DNA from: Leptobrachium leishanense
Taxonomy: Eukaryota; Chordata; Amphibia; Anura; Megophryidae
NCBI GenBank assembly: GCA_009667805.1
Contig: CM019063.1
Location: forward strand, 55,660,881 to 55,724,880
DNA length: 64,000 nucleotides
Reading direction: 5' to 3'
The number at the start of each line of letters is the position of its first letter. Within the stretch, counting starts at the first letter, position 1. The notes beneath the pieces are model-generated. The model was not told the origin of the DNA. It ran no database searches and saw only the letters and a program-made list of their open reading frames with translations. Made by a program: the position numbers and the translations under genes. Shown here in pieces: positions 52,138 through 62,708 of the stretch.

Positions 52138-52143
52138 ATTAAA
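52138..52143 (+). promoter_or_regulatory. Possible polyadenylation signal for terminal exon B
   Basis: ATTAAA lies about 560 bp after the exon B stop, in A/T-rich sequence just before the next repeat. No strong GU-rich element follows. This is a position-based guess. Confidence 0.25.
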
Positions 52144-53023
52144 AGATTCACTTTATATCAGTTTTTACAAAGAGCATAAATTTACTTTTTTTCCCCTCCT
52201 TTAACATCTACCTCCTGTGATACTGCACCTGGCACAGGGTGCTATAACGCAGTCTTTTAGGGCAGTTGTCCCCAATCCTGGTCCTCAGGGCCCACTAACA
52301 GGCCAGGTTTGCAGGATATGTGAAGCACAGGTGATGTGATTGCAGGATTTAGTCTGCATTTCCCCAAGGGGGATCCTTAAAGAGACATGCATGTCTAGAA
52401 AAAATTAAATTGACATTTAAACACTTTTATACCAATAGATCAATAAAAGTTTTAAAAATGTGTAAAAATTTGTATTTTCTTGCTTTAAACTCTGTCATTT
52501 CATCTTCTCTAGCCACGCCCCTCAGCTAGGGGTGTTACTTCAGCTCCCACTTCCTGTATTTTCTCCACCTTCTCTCCGCCCACTACTCCACCCATCAAAG
52601 CTTCACATGAACTAGCACAAGCTGTGCACGTGAATCCCTGTGCAGCTCAGGACCTCAGACTGGGAGGAAACTGAGGAACTGAATATTAGCATCTCTGCAA
52701 CTGTGAAAGCAAAACTCACTCACCCGCTGACTCGTTCCCAAACACTCCCACTCTCTCACCCACTGACTCACTCACACAATCACCCGCTGACTCGTTCCCA
52801 AACACTCCCACTCTCTCACCCACTGACTCACACAATCACCCGCTGACTCGTTCCCAAACACTCCCACTCTCTCACCAACTGACTCACTCACACAATCACC
52901 CGCTGACTCGTTCCCAAACACTCCCACTCTCTCACCCACTGACTCACTCACACAATCACCCGCTGACTCGTTCCCAAACACTCCCACTCTCTCACCCACT
53001 GACTCACTCACACAATCACCCGC

Positions 53024-53889
53024 TGTCACGGATCCCCCTGATAACCAGAAGTGTGGTCCCTTTACGCAGACCGCTCTCTACCCTTCCGATCCTTGAATGG
53101 TCGGTGATACTAAATAGACAAATAACCAGACAATATAGAAACAAGGGGTAGCACCAGACAGGGGTATGGAATAGAGTATCGTCACGAATCTTTCTGACTA
53201 CTAAGATATAATTCTCTTTATGCAGCTCCCTTTCTACTCTTCCGATCCTTGAATGGTCGGCAAAGCTATTAAGGCAATGAAACAGGTAATAGACAAAGAA
53301 AGGGAAATACCAGACAGGGGTACAGACCAGATCACAAGTCCTCCCTAGGACTTTAGTAATAGCAGAGGTAGTCTGATGCGTGCTTAGGGTGCCACACAGA
53401 CTGACCTCGGTACCAACGTTAAGGGCAGAACCTAGAACAGAGTAAATGCCAATGCCAGGAGTCATACACAGGAGGGTTCGTTTGCCAATGCCAAGGGTCA
53501 TACACAGGAGGGTTCGTTTGCCAATGCCAAGGGTCATACACAGGAGGGTTCGTTTGCCAATGCCAAGGGTTATACACAGGAGGGTTCGTTTGCCAATGCC
53601 AAGGGTCATACACAGGAGGGTTCGTTTGCCAATGCCAAGGGTTATACACAAGAATAACACAGGAGATAGCCAAAATCACACAAGAGCTCTGCGGGAGGTG
53701 AATACCACGTCAGGGCACCGGTGTATGGGAGAGACTGGGTTTTAAACCCGGCGGGTCCGCGTCACAGCGCCAGGCCCCGCCCCTTGGCGTCCCACGTGAG
53801 CGGGCCCGGAAGCGCTTACATTCGGCGCCTGGCCAGCGAGCAGCGAGGAAGCTGCTGCCAGGCGCCGCATCCCCTGGGTCCCCGTGACA
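53024..53889. mobile_element. Probable solo LTR with 5-bp target duplication
   Basis: It begins TGTCACGGATCCCC and ends GGTCCCCGTGACA, with CCCGC at 53019-53023 and 53890-53894. TG...CA ends and a 5-bp duplication fit an LTR. Inside are two diverged copies of a roughly 110-bp segment (ttccgatccttgaatggtcgg at 53085 and 53238), a 36-bp tandem repeat and a GC-rich right end. No coding region accompanies it. A DNA element with short inverted ends is the alternative. Confidence 0.65.
53449..53655 (+). repeat. 36-bp tandem repeat, about six units
   Basis: Unit CCAATGCCAAGGGTCATACA followed by CAGGAGGGTTCGTTTG. Because 36 bp is 12 codons, frames on both strands remain open. Confidence 0.93.
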
Positions 53890-54689
53890 CCCGCTGACTC
53901 GTTCCCAAACACTCCCACTCTCTCACCCACTGACTCACTCACACAATCACCCGCTGACTCGTTCCCAAACACTCCCACTCACTCACCCACTGACTCTCTC
54001 ACACAATCACCCGCTGACTCGTTCCCAAACACTCCCACTCTCTCACCCACTGACTCGCTCATACAATCACCCACTGACTCGCTCACAGGGACTAACTCAC
54101 CCACTGACACTCACTTGCGGTCTTTCATGGTTTACATACAAACTATCTCACTCACACTGTTGTGCTCTCTCGTGTGCGTTCACTCTCTCGCTGTGCCTTT
54201 TCTTGCACATCCTCTGCTTTATATTGCTGTGTGTCTCTGTGCTTTTCTTTGTTGTCCCTCTTTCTGCTGTCTCTTTTTCTCCCTGTGTGTATGGATTTCG
54301 GTCTTTCCCTGTCTCTGCAGTAGCTGGGGGTGAAAGAGTTACAGATTGGAATGGCACTAAGCCCCGCCCTCGCCTCAGCTCACAGAGCAGGAGGGAGGAG
54401 GAGCAACTCAGTCGCACATGCTCAGTGCGTTTTTTTTATCTATATCTTGGTATACACACTGGTTAGCTTAAAGTGCCTCCTGAGGTGGGCGTGGAAAACT
54501 CCAAAAAAGAAAAGCAGGTAAATATGAAAAAATATCATATTTACTTGCTTTTTATGCTGCCGAATGACAATACTGACTCCTTCTAAAGGCATTGCAATTT
54601 TTAAAATCACACTGACAAAACATGCATGTCCCTTTAAAACCCGGCCTGTTAGTGGGCCCTGAGGACCAGGGTTGTGAACCACTGCTCAT

Positions 54690-55331
54690 TAACTTCACCA
54701 AACAAGTCTTTGTAATGTGGTAGCTCCCACAGTTTATTTAACTACCATAGCCTGTTTGCATCGGGCAGTACAGTGAAAAATAAAACCAAAACAGAAAATA
54801 AAGCCTAGCTCGTCTGAGCTTATTAACATATAACACCATCCTCTGTATTGCCGGAAAAACAAAGTTTCAGCATCAAAGGGAAAAAAAATACAGTTCCCTA
54901 TTTAGCCTCTGCCCAATTATTTTTTTAATTTTTATATTATTTTAGGAGAAATTACTCAACTTTTGTCTATCAGCGTTCGCAGCTCCTCCTCTTCAGATCA
55001 GGTACTCCCGAATTTGGAGGTCCCAGAAGCTTTTCAACGCGTTTTGCGCTAATAAATACTAAAATGTATTTTATGAAGGGTAAAAATACAGGTGTGACAC
55101 TTGCCAGTCAATCAAACTACTACTAAATGTCACTAAGTATCACTCAAAAGATGCAAGGGTAACCCAAAAATATATAGAAGTAAATGGTAGAGGATACAGT
55201 GTTAAGCCAGTTCTGGCTTAATAAAAGTTATGTTTTAACTCTGTATCCTCTACCATTTATTTTATGAAGGGTGCATTAATTTTCACACTGTCTGCAACAT
55301 AAAGTGGTTTTCTATAAACTCACTGGATCTA
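54690..55331. other. Gene-free stretch with one hairpin
   Basis: A hairpin at 55181-55260 pairs taaatggtagaggatacag with its complement, with an inner ccagttctgg; it looks like a tiny foldback repeat. Nothing else is recognised. Confidence 0.5.
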
Positions 55332-55505
55332 GGCCGTGGTTTTGTGGAAAACAACACAGTAGTGAAGGGTGTTAAAAACATTACATTGAATATAAAAATG
55401 TTAACGGGAATATTCGATGAAGAAAAAAGATGCCACACTACCTATCGAAGAAATTATGTCATGGATCAGAGAGGAAACACTCATGCAGAATATATAAGAG
55501 GATTG
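55332..55505 (+). CDS. Candidate exon of an unrecognised gene
   Basis: An open frame includes VENNTVVKGVKNITLNIK, DEEKRCHTTYRRNYVMDQRG and NTHAEYIRGL. It ends at a good donor TTG|gtaagg in phase 0. The proposed acceptor (ggatctag at 55331) has a poor pyrimidine tract, so the left edge is uncertain. Amino-acid composition is ordinary, unlike the repeat frames nearby. I do not recognise the family. It could be a chance frame. Confidence 0.3.
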
Positions 55506-55871
55506 GTAAGGATAGGAAGATGGTCTTTGTTTTTGGGGCACTTCAGCGATTCAATTTCGCCAACCCTTCGATGAATTCACTATTTACCCCATGGTCACCT
55601 TAGTGCACCGAAGATCTAAATCGCAGAAGACCGCTAACATGACTTCCGAACATTGCCAAACTGAACAGACCGTCGAAGAGCACCGAAGTGACCGCTGAAC
55701 TGCAGGAAGAAAAAACGGAACTCTGCTATTCTTATACTAGGTGTCTGAACCAATAAAAATGCATTAAAATGTGACTAAATAATAAAAAAGATCCTTTATA
55801 AAATAATAAAAAGATCTGTTAGAATTAAAGAAAACCTTAAAAAAAAATTCTGAATCAAAAATTTTGTTTAA

Positions 55872-56285
55872 CCACTTCAATGCGGAGGAAGCGCTCAGCG
55901 CGTCCAGCCACATCGGCACTTGGCTGCGAAGGACGCGCTCAGCGCGTGCTTCCATTGCAGCTGCGATCGGCCAGGATTCCAACCGATCTCTGAAGCCCCC
56001 CGGTGGACCCCGGCAGTCAGGAATTGCGCTGGACGCGATGATGTCTATTCCAGGCCCCCCCCCCCCGCCAGTGCGGGGAAGGTGGCTGAAGGGGAGGGGG
56101 CGGTCCTTTGGACCTCTTCCCTCACCATCCGTAAGGGGCACGCACAAAAGGCAGGCACCGCTTGTAAGGGCACGGCCTGCCCTTACAAGCGGTGGCTGCC
56201 TTTAACCCCTTGGGGGCCGAATCGTGGTCCCCTCCCGGAGCTGGCCAACATCTTGGATGTCGGCCAAGCTTCCGGGATCTCCCTC
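55872..56285 (+). mobile_element. TTAA element fragment (left end)
   Basis: After TTAA (55868-55871) it reads CCACTTCAATGCGGAGGAAG, matching the left end at 10436. The following GC-rich part, including 'ccgacatccaagatgttggcc' on the minus strand, corresponds to 10450-10900. The right end is missing. Confidence 0.75.
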
Positions 56286-56307
56286 TGCCTACTGGATTAA
56301 AGAACAG

Positions 56308-56670
56308 GTGCCTGAAAGTGGCAGAAAACATAGACCTAAGTATAAGAGGAGTAGTAGCCAGAGGAGATGCCAAAAGACTGACTTAGGTCAAGAATATGAC
56401 AGTTCCCGCTCTGCATATACACAAAGCCAACCTGCTTTCGATTATAGGGAGCTAATGTATCGGCCAGGAATGGAGAACCTAAAGAATTCAAGTATGGAGC
56501 GGGTGCGATATCATCTCTTTATTCTAGTGAGGTTTTATCAATGTATTAGTCACACTGACCGATATGCTGTCGACATCAAGGCCCAGGATTCGCCAGGACG
56601 GAGTGCCATGGATACCCGTTTCACGATTGTCTCATCTACTCTGTCAGATACCAAAATCTGTATTTGCTAG
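56308..56670 (+). CDS. Candidate second exon of the unrecognised gene, with stop
   Basis: An acceptor-like attaaagaacag precedes GTG at 56308, phase 0, compatible with the candidate exon ending at 55505. The frame runs 120 codons to TAG, with VPESGRKHRPKYKRSSSQRR, then YDSSRSAYTQSQPAFDYREL and TRFTIVSSTLSDTKICIC. The first half is basic and Ser-rich. No domain is recognised. The 5' part directly follows a transposon fragment, so an exonised or chance frame is possible. Confidence 0.3.
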   Translation: MPESGRKHRPKYKRSSSQRRCQKTDLGQEYDSSRSAYTQSQPAFDYRELMYRPGMENLKNSSMERVRYHLFILVRFYQCISHTDRYAVDIKAQDSPGRSAMDTRFTIVSSTLSDTKICIC

Positions 56671-57215
56671 CCCATATAACAGAATTTTCAATTCTAAAAA
56701 TGTAATTTTGACATGTTTTTATGAAGCTAAAATGCTGCTCTTTTCCCTGTGATAAGTTCATTCAGTATGTGATCGTGACGGATCTCTGAGGCAATGACAC
56801 GCTATGTGTATATTAACATAAATCTGTACACAATCACATGATTTATCATTTAATTATTTTTATTGCTTTTTCTCATACATACATTTCATATAAAATGACA
56901 TATTGGAAGCATTTGGTAACATGAATTATAACAAAATACACATTGCACATAAGTGTGTTTTCTGATAATCAAGAGTTGTCACATTCCCGTTAGACGTACC
57001 TGAAATATACCATTGTTTTATGTCATATGGGATAAATATGTAGTTGTGCATACATTAATTACAACAGTAATTAAAGGGACACTCCAAGCTTATGGTGCAA
57101 CGTGATCATATATCTTGTCCTCCGTCCCTACCAGGGCTGGTGTGACAATTAGTCAAACTAGACAGCTAAGACAATGGTTGATGGACTGATCCCTCAAATT
57201 GAAGTGGAGGAGTGG
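56671..57215. other. A/T-rich sequence, nothing recognised
   Basis: No coding frame or transposon end. 57073-57120 begins TTAAAGGGACACTCCAAGCT, which resembles a single TTAA-MITE end without a partner. Confidence 0.4.
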
Positions 57216-57300
57216 GAAAACTTCCACAAATAGGGGAAAGGAATAAAGCAAAAGTACTTGGACTTGGACTTTATTCCTTTCCCCTATTTGTGGAAGTTTT
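57216..57300. repeat. Inverted repeat (hairpin)
   Basis: AAACTTCCACAAATAGGGG at the left pairs with its complement at the right, continuing through AAAGGAATAAAG; loop near 57250-57262. Confidence 0.85.
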
Positions 57301-57598
57301 TTAATGATGCTCCGGAGCTTAATTGAATGCTGTTCCCTTTGCCGGTTGACGTGGCCTCTGCGCATGCGCGCTCGGAGCCTTCCATTTTCCTCCGGGTGCA
57401 CGCATGCGCGGTTGACTTCCTCTCCGTCATCTTGGCAAGCCAGTTGGCGTTGTGTGTATTCGAACGCTGGGAACATTCTGCAAACCCCGGACTATATCCG
57501 TAAGCAAATGTTAATTAGTTTTTCATGTGTGATCTGGACGGAGTGTCTGATTCGCTGTATCATGGCCACAATATATGTATATAAGGATGTTTACTCTA

Positions 57599-57763
57599 TC
57601 AGAGAGCGGTGAAAAGCAGGAGAATGACTGGAGAATGGAAAATTCTAGGTCAAAATAGCCGATTTGGAAAGTGAGATAAATGGGAGAATTCTTCTGGTTT
57701 GGCTATTTTGACCAAGAATTTTCCATTCTCCAGTCATTCTCCTGCTTTTCACCTCTCTCTGAA
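57599..57763. mobile_element. Foldback MITE
   Basis: The left arm with GTGAAAAGCAGGAGAATGAC and the right arm with GTCATTCTCCTGCTTTTCAC are exact complements over about 40 bp, with further pairing (tcaaaatagcc / ggctattttga) inwards. It is noncoding. Confidence 0.85.
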
Positions 57764-58090
57764 TAACCCTGTAAGTATTGTTTCAGGCACTATACACTGA
57801 GGAAGGGGCTGTGTCCCCGAAACGTTTGTTTTGTGTTTTCTCTTCCTGGAATAAATGTAGCACAAGTGCACCATTCTAGCAGCGCTGGAGGTATCTGTTC
57901 TTTTTTTCTGTCGAGAATTACTACCCTCCTGCTTGGATGCACAAAAGGGATTTACCTTTCCTAGCAGCAGCTAAGTATATTATACATCTTTTTTCAAAAA
58001 CTTTTTTTGGGTGTTATAGAATCCCATCCCCAAGCTCTATTTTTTGTAGTCGAGTATCTACGTGTGACACTGCCTTTAGCATTGCCTATG

Positions 58091-58093
58091 AGT

Positions 58094-58136
<43 letters not shown>
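58091..58136 (+). repeat. (GT)n microsatellite
   Basis: About 20 GT dinucleotides just left of a family A MITE. Confidence 0.95.
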
Positions 58137-58151
58137 TTTGTCCAAGTCTAT

Positions 58152-59099
58152 CAGGGTTATTCAAAGAGAATCGAAAAGTCACTGCACGTTCGGTGACTTT
58201 TCGTTCTCTTCAATTCGGTGCGATTCAGCGATCCCATTTCGGCAACCCTGCAGTGTATTCAGCAAGCACCACAGAGCCGTCGTAGTGCAGGGAAAAGCCG
58301 CCGCAAACCCGCCGAAAACTCACCGCAAGACGAGGGAGAACGCACACAAAACCCACAAAAACATCTGGATTAACCCCGCCGAACACTCACCGCAAAACCT
58401 GGCGAACGCACAACGAAACCCGCAAAAACATCTGGATTAACCCCGCCGAACACGCCGGAGAAACCCGAGCAGCCGTCGATCACAGCGCAGAGCAGCAGCC
58501 GGAAAAAGCCGACACCGCAGACGAATGGAGTGAAAAAAACACAAAACCGTATGCTTGAATGTTTGCAAAGAAACTTCAGAAAGAAAATGTCTGAAATTGA
58601 CATATAAGATCCAATGAATGATAATAAAAAAGATACAGAAAAAAAAAAAAAGTGATAAAAAATAAAAAAAAACGGCAAGAAAAAATTGCAAAAAAATCCC
58701 CAAAAAATGCCTAAAAGATCCTAAAAAATTCTGAAAATAAAGAAACTTTTTACTGCAGAATATTATAATCAACAGTTTATTAGATATTGAATTAAAACGG
58801 GAATATTTTTAACATTGAAGCCTATGGGATTCGCCTGAAACCACGACGAACAGCAGGGCATTCCGGGAACCTTTCACTGCTTGTTTTTGTTCTCTGAATA
58901 GACGAAGCATTGCTTCTCTATAGGGATTTCACTGCCCTCAAACAGGCACCGAACAGGCACCGTATGTGTAGGCAATTCACCAACATTTGGCGAATTGCCT
59001 GCTCTCTGGATAGCCGAATGGCAAGGAAAGGTAACCGAACGCTGAATTTCACTGTTAGGTTACCTTTCGGCCACAATTCGGAGCTCTTTGAATAACCTT
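58152..59099 (+). mobile_element. MITE, family A, complete copy
   Basis: Ends CAGGGTTATTCAAAGAG and CTTTGAATAACCTTG. It is closely similar to 2921-3826 across its length, with a duplicated gccgaacact/caaaaacatctggattaacc segment near 58360 and 58425. It is noncoding. Confidence 0.78.
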
Positions 59100-59353
59100 G
59101 CATGTCAGTGTCTCGGATAACTCACAAAACTGGGGAAGTTGCAGTCAGCTTAGGTAGTACCTATCATTTATCATATTGGATAAATGGTACAACTGTCCAT
59201 GACTGAACTATATATATCACAAGATATCCTGCAGAACGGGAGATCATGATGAATTGTGTTCCGCTTCAAGTGAAAAGTAAATGTGAGCCTTTTTATTGGC
59301 TGAGTTATGTTTGCTCAATGCACTGTCTGCAAAGTCTATGTTACTGTAACAAC

Positions 59354-59714
59354 TAGAGATGTGCGTTCGGTTCGGAAAAATTCGGAATTTGGAACGAAAT
59401 TTGATAATTCGTATTTTGAAAGTACTTCCGAATAACGAATCGATATGATACGAATTTGAAATGAAATGGTATATAACAAATTTATTTTGCTTTACACTGT
59501 GTCATCATCATAAAAGATGAATTTGAATAATTGATATCAACTATCGAATTTGAAATGAACTATCAAATGGATATCAACAACTATTGAATCGATTCGAAAT
59601 TTCAAATCAATCCGAAACGAAATACGAAACGAAGTTAGTTACTAAATTCCCGAAAACGAAATTATTTATAAACAAAACTAAGCTAAACTAATTTTTCAGC
59701 CTTGCACATCCCTA
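59354..59714 (+). mobile_element. hAT-like MITE (TTCGG/GAAT family)
   Basis: Starts TAGAGATGTGCGTTCGG and ends CCTTGCACATCCCTA, with an exact 8-bp duplication GTAACAAC (59346-59353 and 59715-59722). Its ends resemble those of 5657-6194 and 19937-20372. The body is rich in cgaat and gaaac words. Confidence 0.88.
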
Positions 59715-60039
59715 GTAACAACTGTTGCTCTTACATGTATGTTTTTTGTTCTTTTCTACTTGTATATCTTGGAGTGTCCCTTTAACTATACATACATAGA
59801 ATAACATATTTTGTATCCCCGCACAATATTTTAAGCAGCATTAAATGTGTGAAAAAAAACAACCAGCCCCCACTCTCTGGAACGCTCTCCCTCGTACTGT
59901 CAGACTTTCCCCTAACTTCTCTTCCTTCAAACGCTCCCTTAAAACATTCCTATTTAGGGAAGCCTACCACCCAACTCACTGACACAACCATCAATCACTC
60001 TCACCTTACAGTCCTCTCCTCCTGTTTCCAACCCCAACC

Positions 60040-60205
60040 CTCCTAGATTGTGAGTTCCTACGGGAATAGGGCCCTCATCTCCTCCTGTACTGTTTGTCAA
60101 ATGTTGTTCAATGTATTGTAACCCTGTCTATACTGTGCTTATTGTACAGCGCTGCGGAATATGCTGGCGCTTTATAAATAAATAATAATAATAATAATAA
60201 TAACC
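60040..60205 (+). repeat. Interspersed repeat with (TAA)n tail
   Basis: TAGATTGTGAGTTCCTACGG, then GTACAGCGCTGCGGAATATG and CTTTATAAATAA followed by (TAA)n. It is the reverse of the sequence at 40407. A related piece with ggcgccaacag and ttccgcagcgctttaca is at 60532-60680. Probably a retroposon 3' end. Confidence 0.65.
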
Positions 60206-61334
60206 AACAAAAGTCGATTTTTACATTATTTGAATATTTGGGAGACGATCCTTTTCACTCCCCATTATTCAATTCAAACGTCACCACATTCATAAACTTG
60301 TTTTGTGAATAACAGGGATTATCCTCAATATCACTGGAAGAATGCAACTACTTTAACATATACGCAATATACACGTTTCTAGATCTATAAGGAAATAACA
60401 TTTTATAAAAGAAAGGAAGGACATTAGAATGTCGTTAGAGGTTATTTATTATCCAGAGATGGCAGAGCTGTAACTTTATTGATCAGAGATTCTGGCCTCT
60501 ATTCCACGGTTGGCGCTAACGTAGCATCTCAATATTATTATCCTCATCATTTATATGGCGCCAACAGTTTCCGCAGCGCTTTACACTAACCAAAGGGAAC
60601 GAGATACAGATAAACGGACATATGATGGAAACTAGGTGTAGAGGGCCCTGCTCATAGGAGCAATCGGTAGCGCTAGGAGAAGTAAGTTTAACGTCAGATC
60701 GTGACGGTACAGTCAGGTGAAAATGTTTTGCGCCTCGCAGCATGCGCGAGCTTACTGTACTTTGCGTCTCCTTTCCTTAACATGGGGAGCGCAATCTATT
60801 TTTACCATCTCGACAAGTGAGGTATTACAACGTGCCGGCACAATTTATCGTCAGGACGCGCAAGCAAAGATTTTAACAACTCCTAAAAACTGTTGCTAAA
60901 TGATCCTGCAAATGCAAAATCATTTAACACGCTCTACCCCCCCCCTTAAAAGCCCATACTCAACCTCTCAAACCGCAGTGAAAAGGGCAGCGTGATCACG
61001 CTGCTGTGCCGAGCGATCTCACGGCATGGATGTGCAAGCCTCCATGGAGTTCTACGGACTTCAGGAGCTGATACACGCCGTGGCGTGGAGCTGCTACTGC
61101 GGGTATCAGGGAGGTTAGCGCTGTGTTGCGGGGCGAGGTGCTGAGATTGCAGCTTCCCTGGAATACAACCTTAACATGGATACGGTGAGGGAAAATCTGC
61201 AAGCGCACATTATCCTGATTACCGTCTCCATGTTCGAGGGCTATATTCCATACTGCATGCTGAGTCTGAACATACAGTGCAACAGCTGAAAAGTTACAAG
61301 ACACTCTCTCATTTAATGTATGTTATGCTTTAAA
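60206..61334. other. Gene-free sequence with decayed repeats
   Basis: 60480-61270 has words shared with 44040 and 51100 (ttactgtactttgcg, acatggggagcgcaa). 60532-60680 is another copy of the (TTA)n repeat. No open frame is supported. Confidence 0.4.
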
Positions 61335-61518
61335 GCAGTGATTCCCAAACCTGTCCTCGGGACCCCCAGCCAGGCCAGGTTTTAAGGATCACCTTGGGGA
61401 AATGCAGACTGAATCCTGCGATCACTGAGCAGCAAATCATATCACCTGTGCTGTGCTTCACATATCCTGCAAACCTGGCCTGGATGGGGGTCCCGAAGAG
61501 AGGTTTGAGAAACAGTGC
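61335..61518. mobile_element. Small MITE, CCTCAGG family, copy 1
   Basis: GCAGTGATTCCCAAACCTGT at the left and AGGTTTGAGAAACAGTGC at the right are inverted. The interior ggatatgtgaagcacagcac (reverse) is shared with the next copy and with 52305-52376. About 184 bp. Confidence 0.82.
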
Positions 61519-61648
61519 TTTAAAGCAGGGATCTCAAACTCCTGCACCCCCAATGTAAGTCTCTATTCCAATCCTGGTGTAAACGTAACCAGAGCCATTA
61601 AAGTCTAGATGCTAAGTTTACAATGGGGTTGGAATACAGCCTGTAGAT

Positions 61649-61830
61649 CAGTGTTTCCCAAACCTGTCCTCAGGATCCTCCGCTTCGCCAGGTTTGCAGG
61701 ATATGTGAAGCACAGCACAGGTGATCTGATTTGCTGCTCAGTGATTGGAGGATTCAGTCTGCATTTCCCCAAGGTGATCTGCAAAATCTGGCCTTTTTGA
61801 GGGTCCCGTGGACAGGTTTGGGAAACACTG
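61649..61830. mobile_element. Small MITE, CCTCAGG family, copy 2
   Basis: CAGTGTTTCCCAAACCTGTC and its complement at the right end bound 182 bp in opposite orientation to copy 1. A noncoding frame over it is an artefact. Confidence 0.85.
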
Positions 61831-61991
61831 CTAGATGTTCCCAGAATTCTTTGAATGCAACAGATAGCCAAAGAATCATGGGAGTTGTAGTTTGGCGACA
61901 TCTTGGGAGGCCTGAGTTAACGATGCCTGCTGTAAAGGATTGCTACTGTAATTAATGCAAATGCCATAACATAATAGGGTTAAAAGTCTAA

Positions 61992-62705
61992 GGCCCCTAT
62001 TACACGCTTCGCGCAGCGCAATTTTTTGGAGCAGGCAAAAAAACATTAGCGCGCGCAAATTAACGCGGTAGTATGCTCCGAGTGCAGTTTTTCAGCCTTC
62101 AACTTTTTACATGCTCAAATCCGACGTGCAAAAGCCGGGCGCAAATGACCGTTGCGTGCAGGAATCGGTGGGCAGACTGTTTTTTCACGGGATTCAGCCA
62201 ATCAGAATTAAGAACAACCATTTTCTAACGTTAGGTTGTTGCGCCTGTCAAAGTCAATCATGCGTATATGTGCTGGAGCAAAAAAATTTTTGGGATAATT
62301 AATAAATTTTATTGTTTGGGTATGTGTAGAATGTGTAACTGTACTGCGCTGTATTTTTTTTTTTCGTGCTGGTGTATTTCATTTCGGCCAGGACGATCAA
62401 ATTTACAGGTACCACCTGCTTTTCAAAGACGTTCCGAAAATGCGCGCAAACTTTCGTTGCGCAAAGATTGTAATACCATCCGCGTACCAGCGCACGAACG
62501 CATTTGCGCTGTCAATATTAAGTATAGGATGCGTGCAGGAACTTGCGCTCGCGCTGGGTTCGCGCAGGGTCACTCGCGTTGGACGTTAACGCGCATCGTA
62601 TGCGCGAACATCGTACTACGACATTCCGCACAAATGGTTTTGTCCTCGCGCAAAAGCGCATTTGCGCGCACGCAAATGCGCTGCGCGAAGCGTGTAATAG
62701 GGGCC
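61992..62705. mobile_element. Harbinger-like MITE with GGCCCC ends, copy 2
   Basis: GGCCCCTATTACACGCTTCG and CGAAGCGTGTAATAGGGGCC are perfect inverted ends, flanked by TAA on both sides (61989-61991 and 62706-62708). Same family as 41298-41990; both contain ttttttcacg and cagccaatcag. It is noncoding. Confidence 0.85.
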
Positions 62706-62708
62706 TAA

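Larger units (their letters stand above)
52730..54090 (+). repeat. 60-bp minisatellite, five plus three units, interrupted
   Basis: Unit ACTCGTTCCCAAACACTCCC followed by ACTCTCTCACCCACTGACTC and ACTCACACAATCACCCGCTG. Five units lie left of the insertion and about three right of it. The interruption is exactly at CCCGC, which is duplicated. Thr/Pro/Ser-rich frames are repeat artefacts. Confidence 0.93.
52377..54637. mobile_element. TTAA MITE carrying a minisatellite and a probable solo LTR
   Basis: TTAAAGAGACATGCATGTC at the left and GACATGCATGTTTTGTCAG (reverse) at the right are inverted ends in a TTAA context. The interior has a 60-bp minisatellite split by the element at 53024. The flanks (54360-54540 and 52490-52700) are partly mirrored, for example gccccgcc and atttacttgctttt. 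Confidence 0.7.
52262..54685. mobile_element. Outer MITE with GCAGT...ACTGC ends (CCTCAGG family), host of nested elements
   Basis: The left arm has ATCCTGGTCCTCAGGGCCCA and the right arm its complement TGGGCCCTGAGGACCAGGGT, continuing over about 43 bp. The short internal part (ggatatgtgaagcacag, ctgcatttccccaag) matches the two small copies at 61335 and 61649. The element is split by the TTAA element below. Confidence 0.8.

Noticed and set aside
53419..53745. PMPRVIHRRVRL-type repeat protein
   Set aside because: Comes from the 36-bp repeat in the probable LTR.
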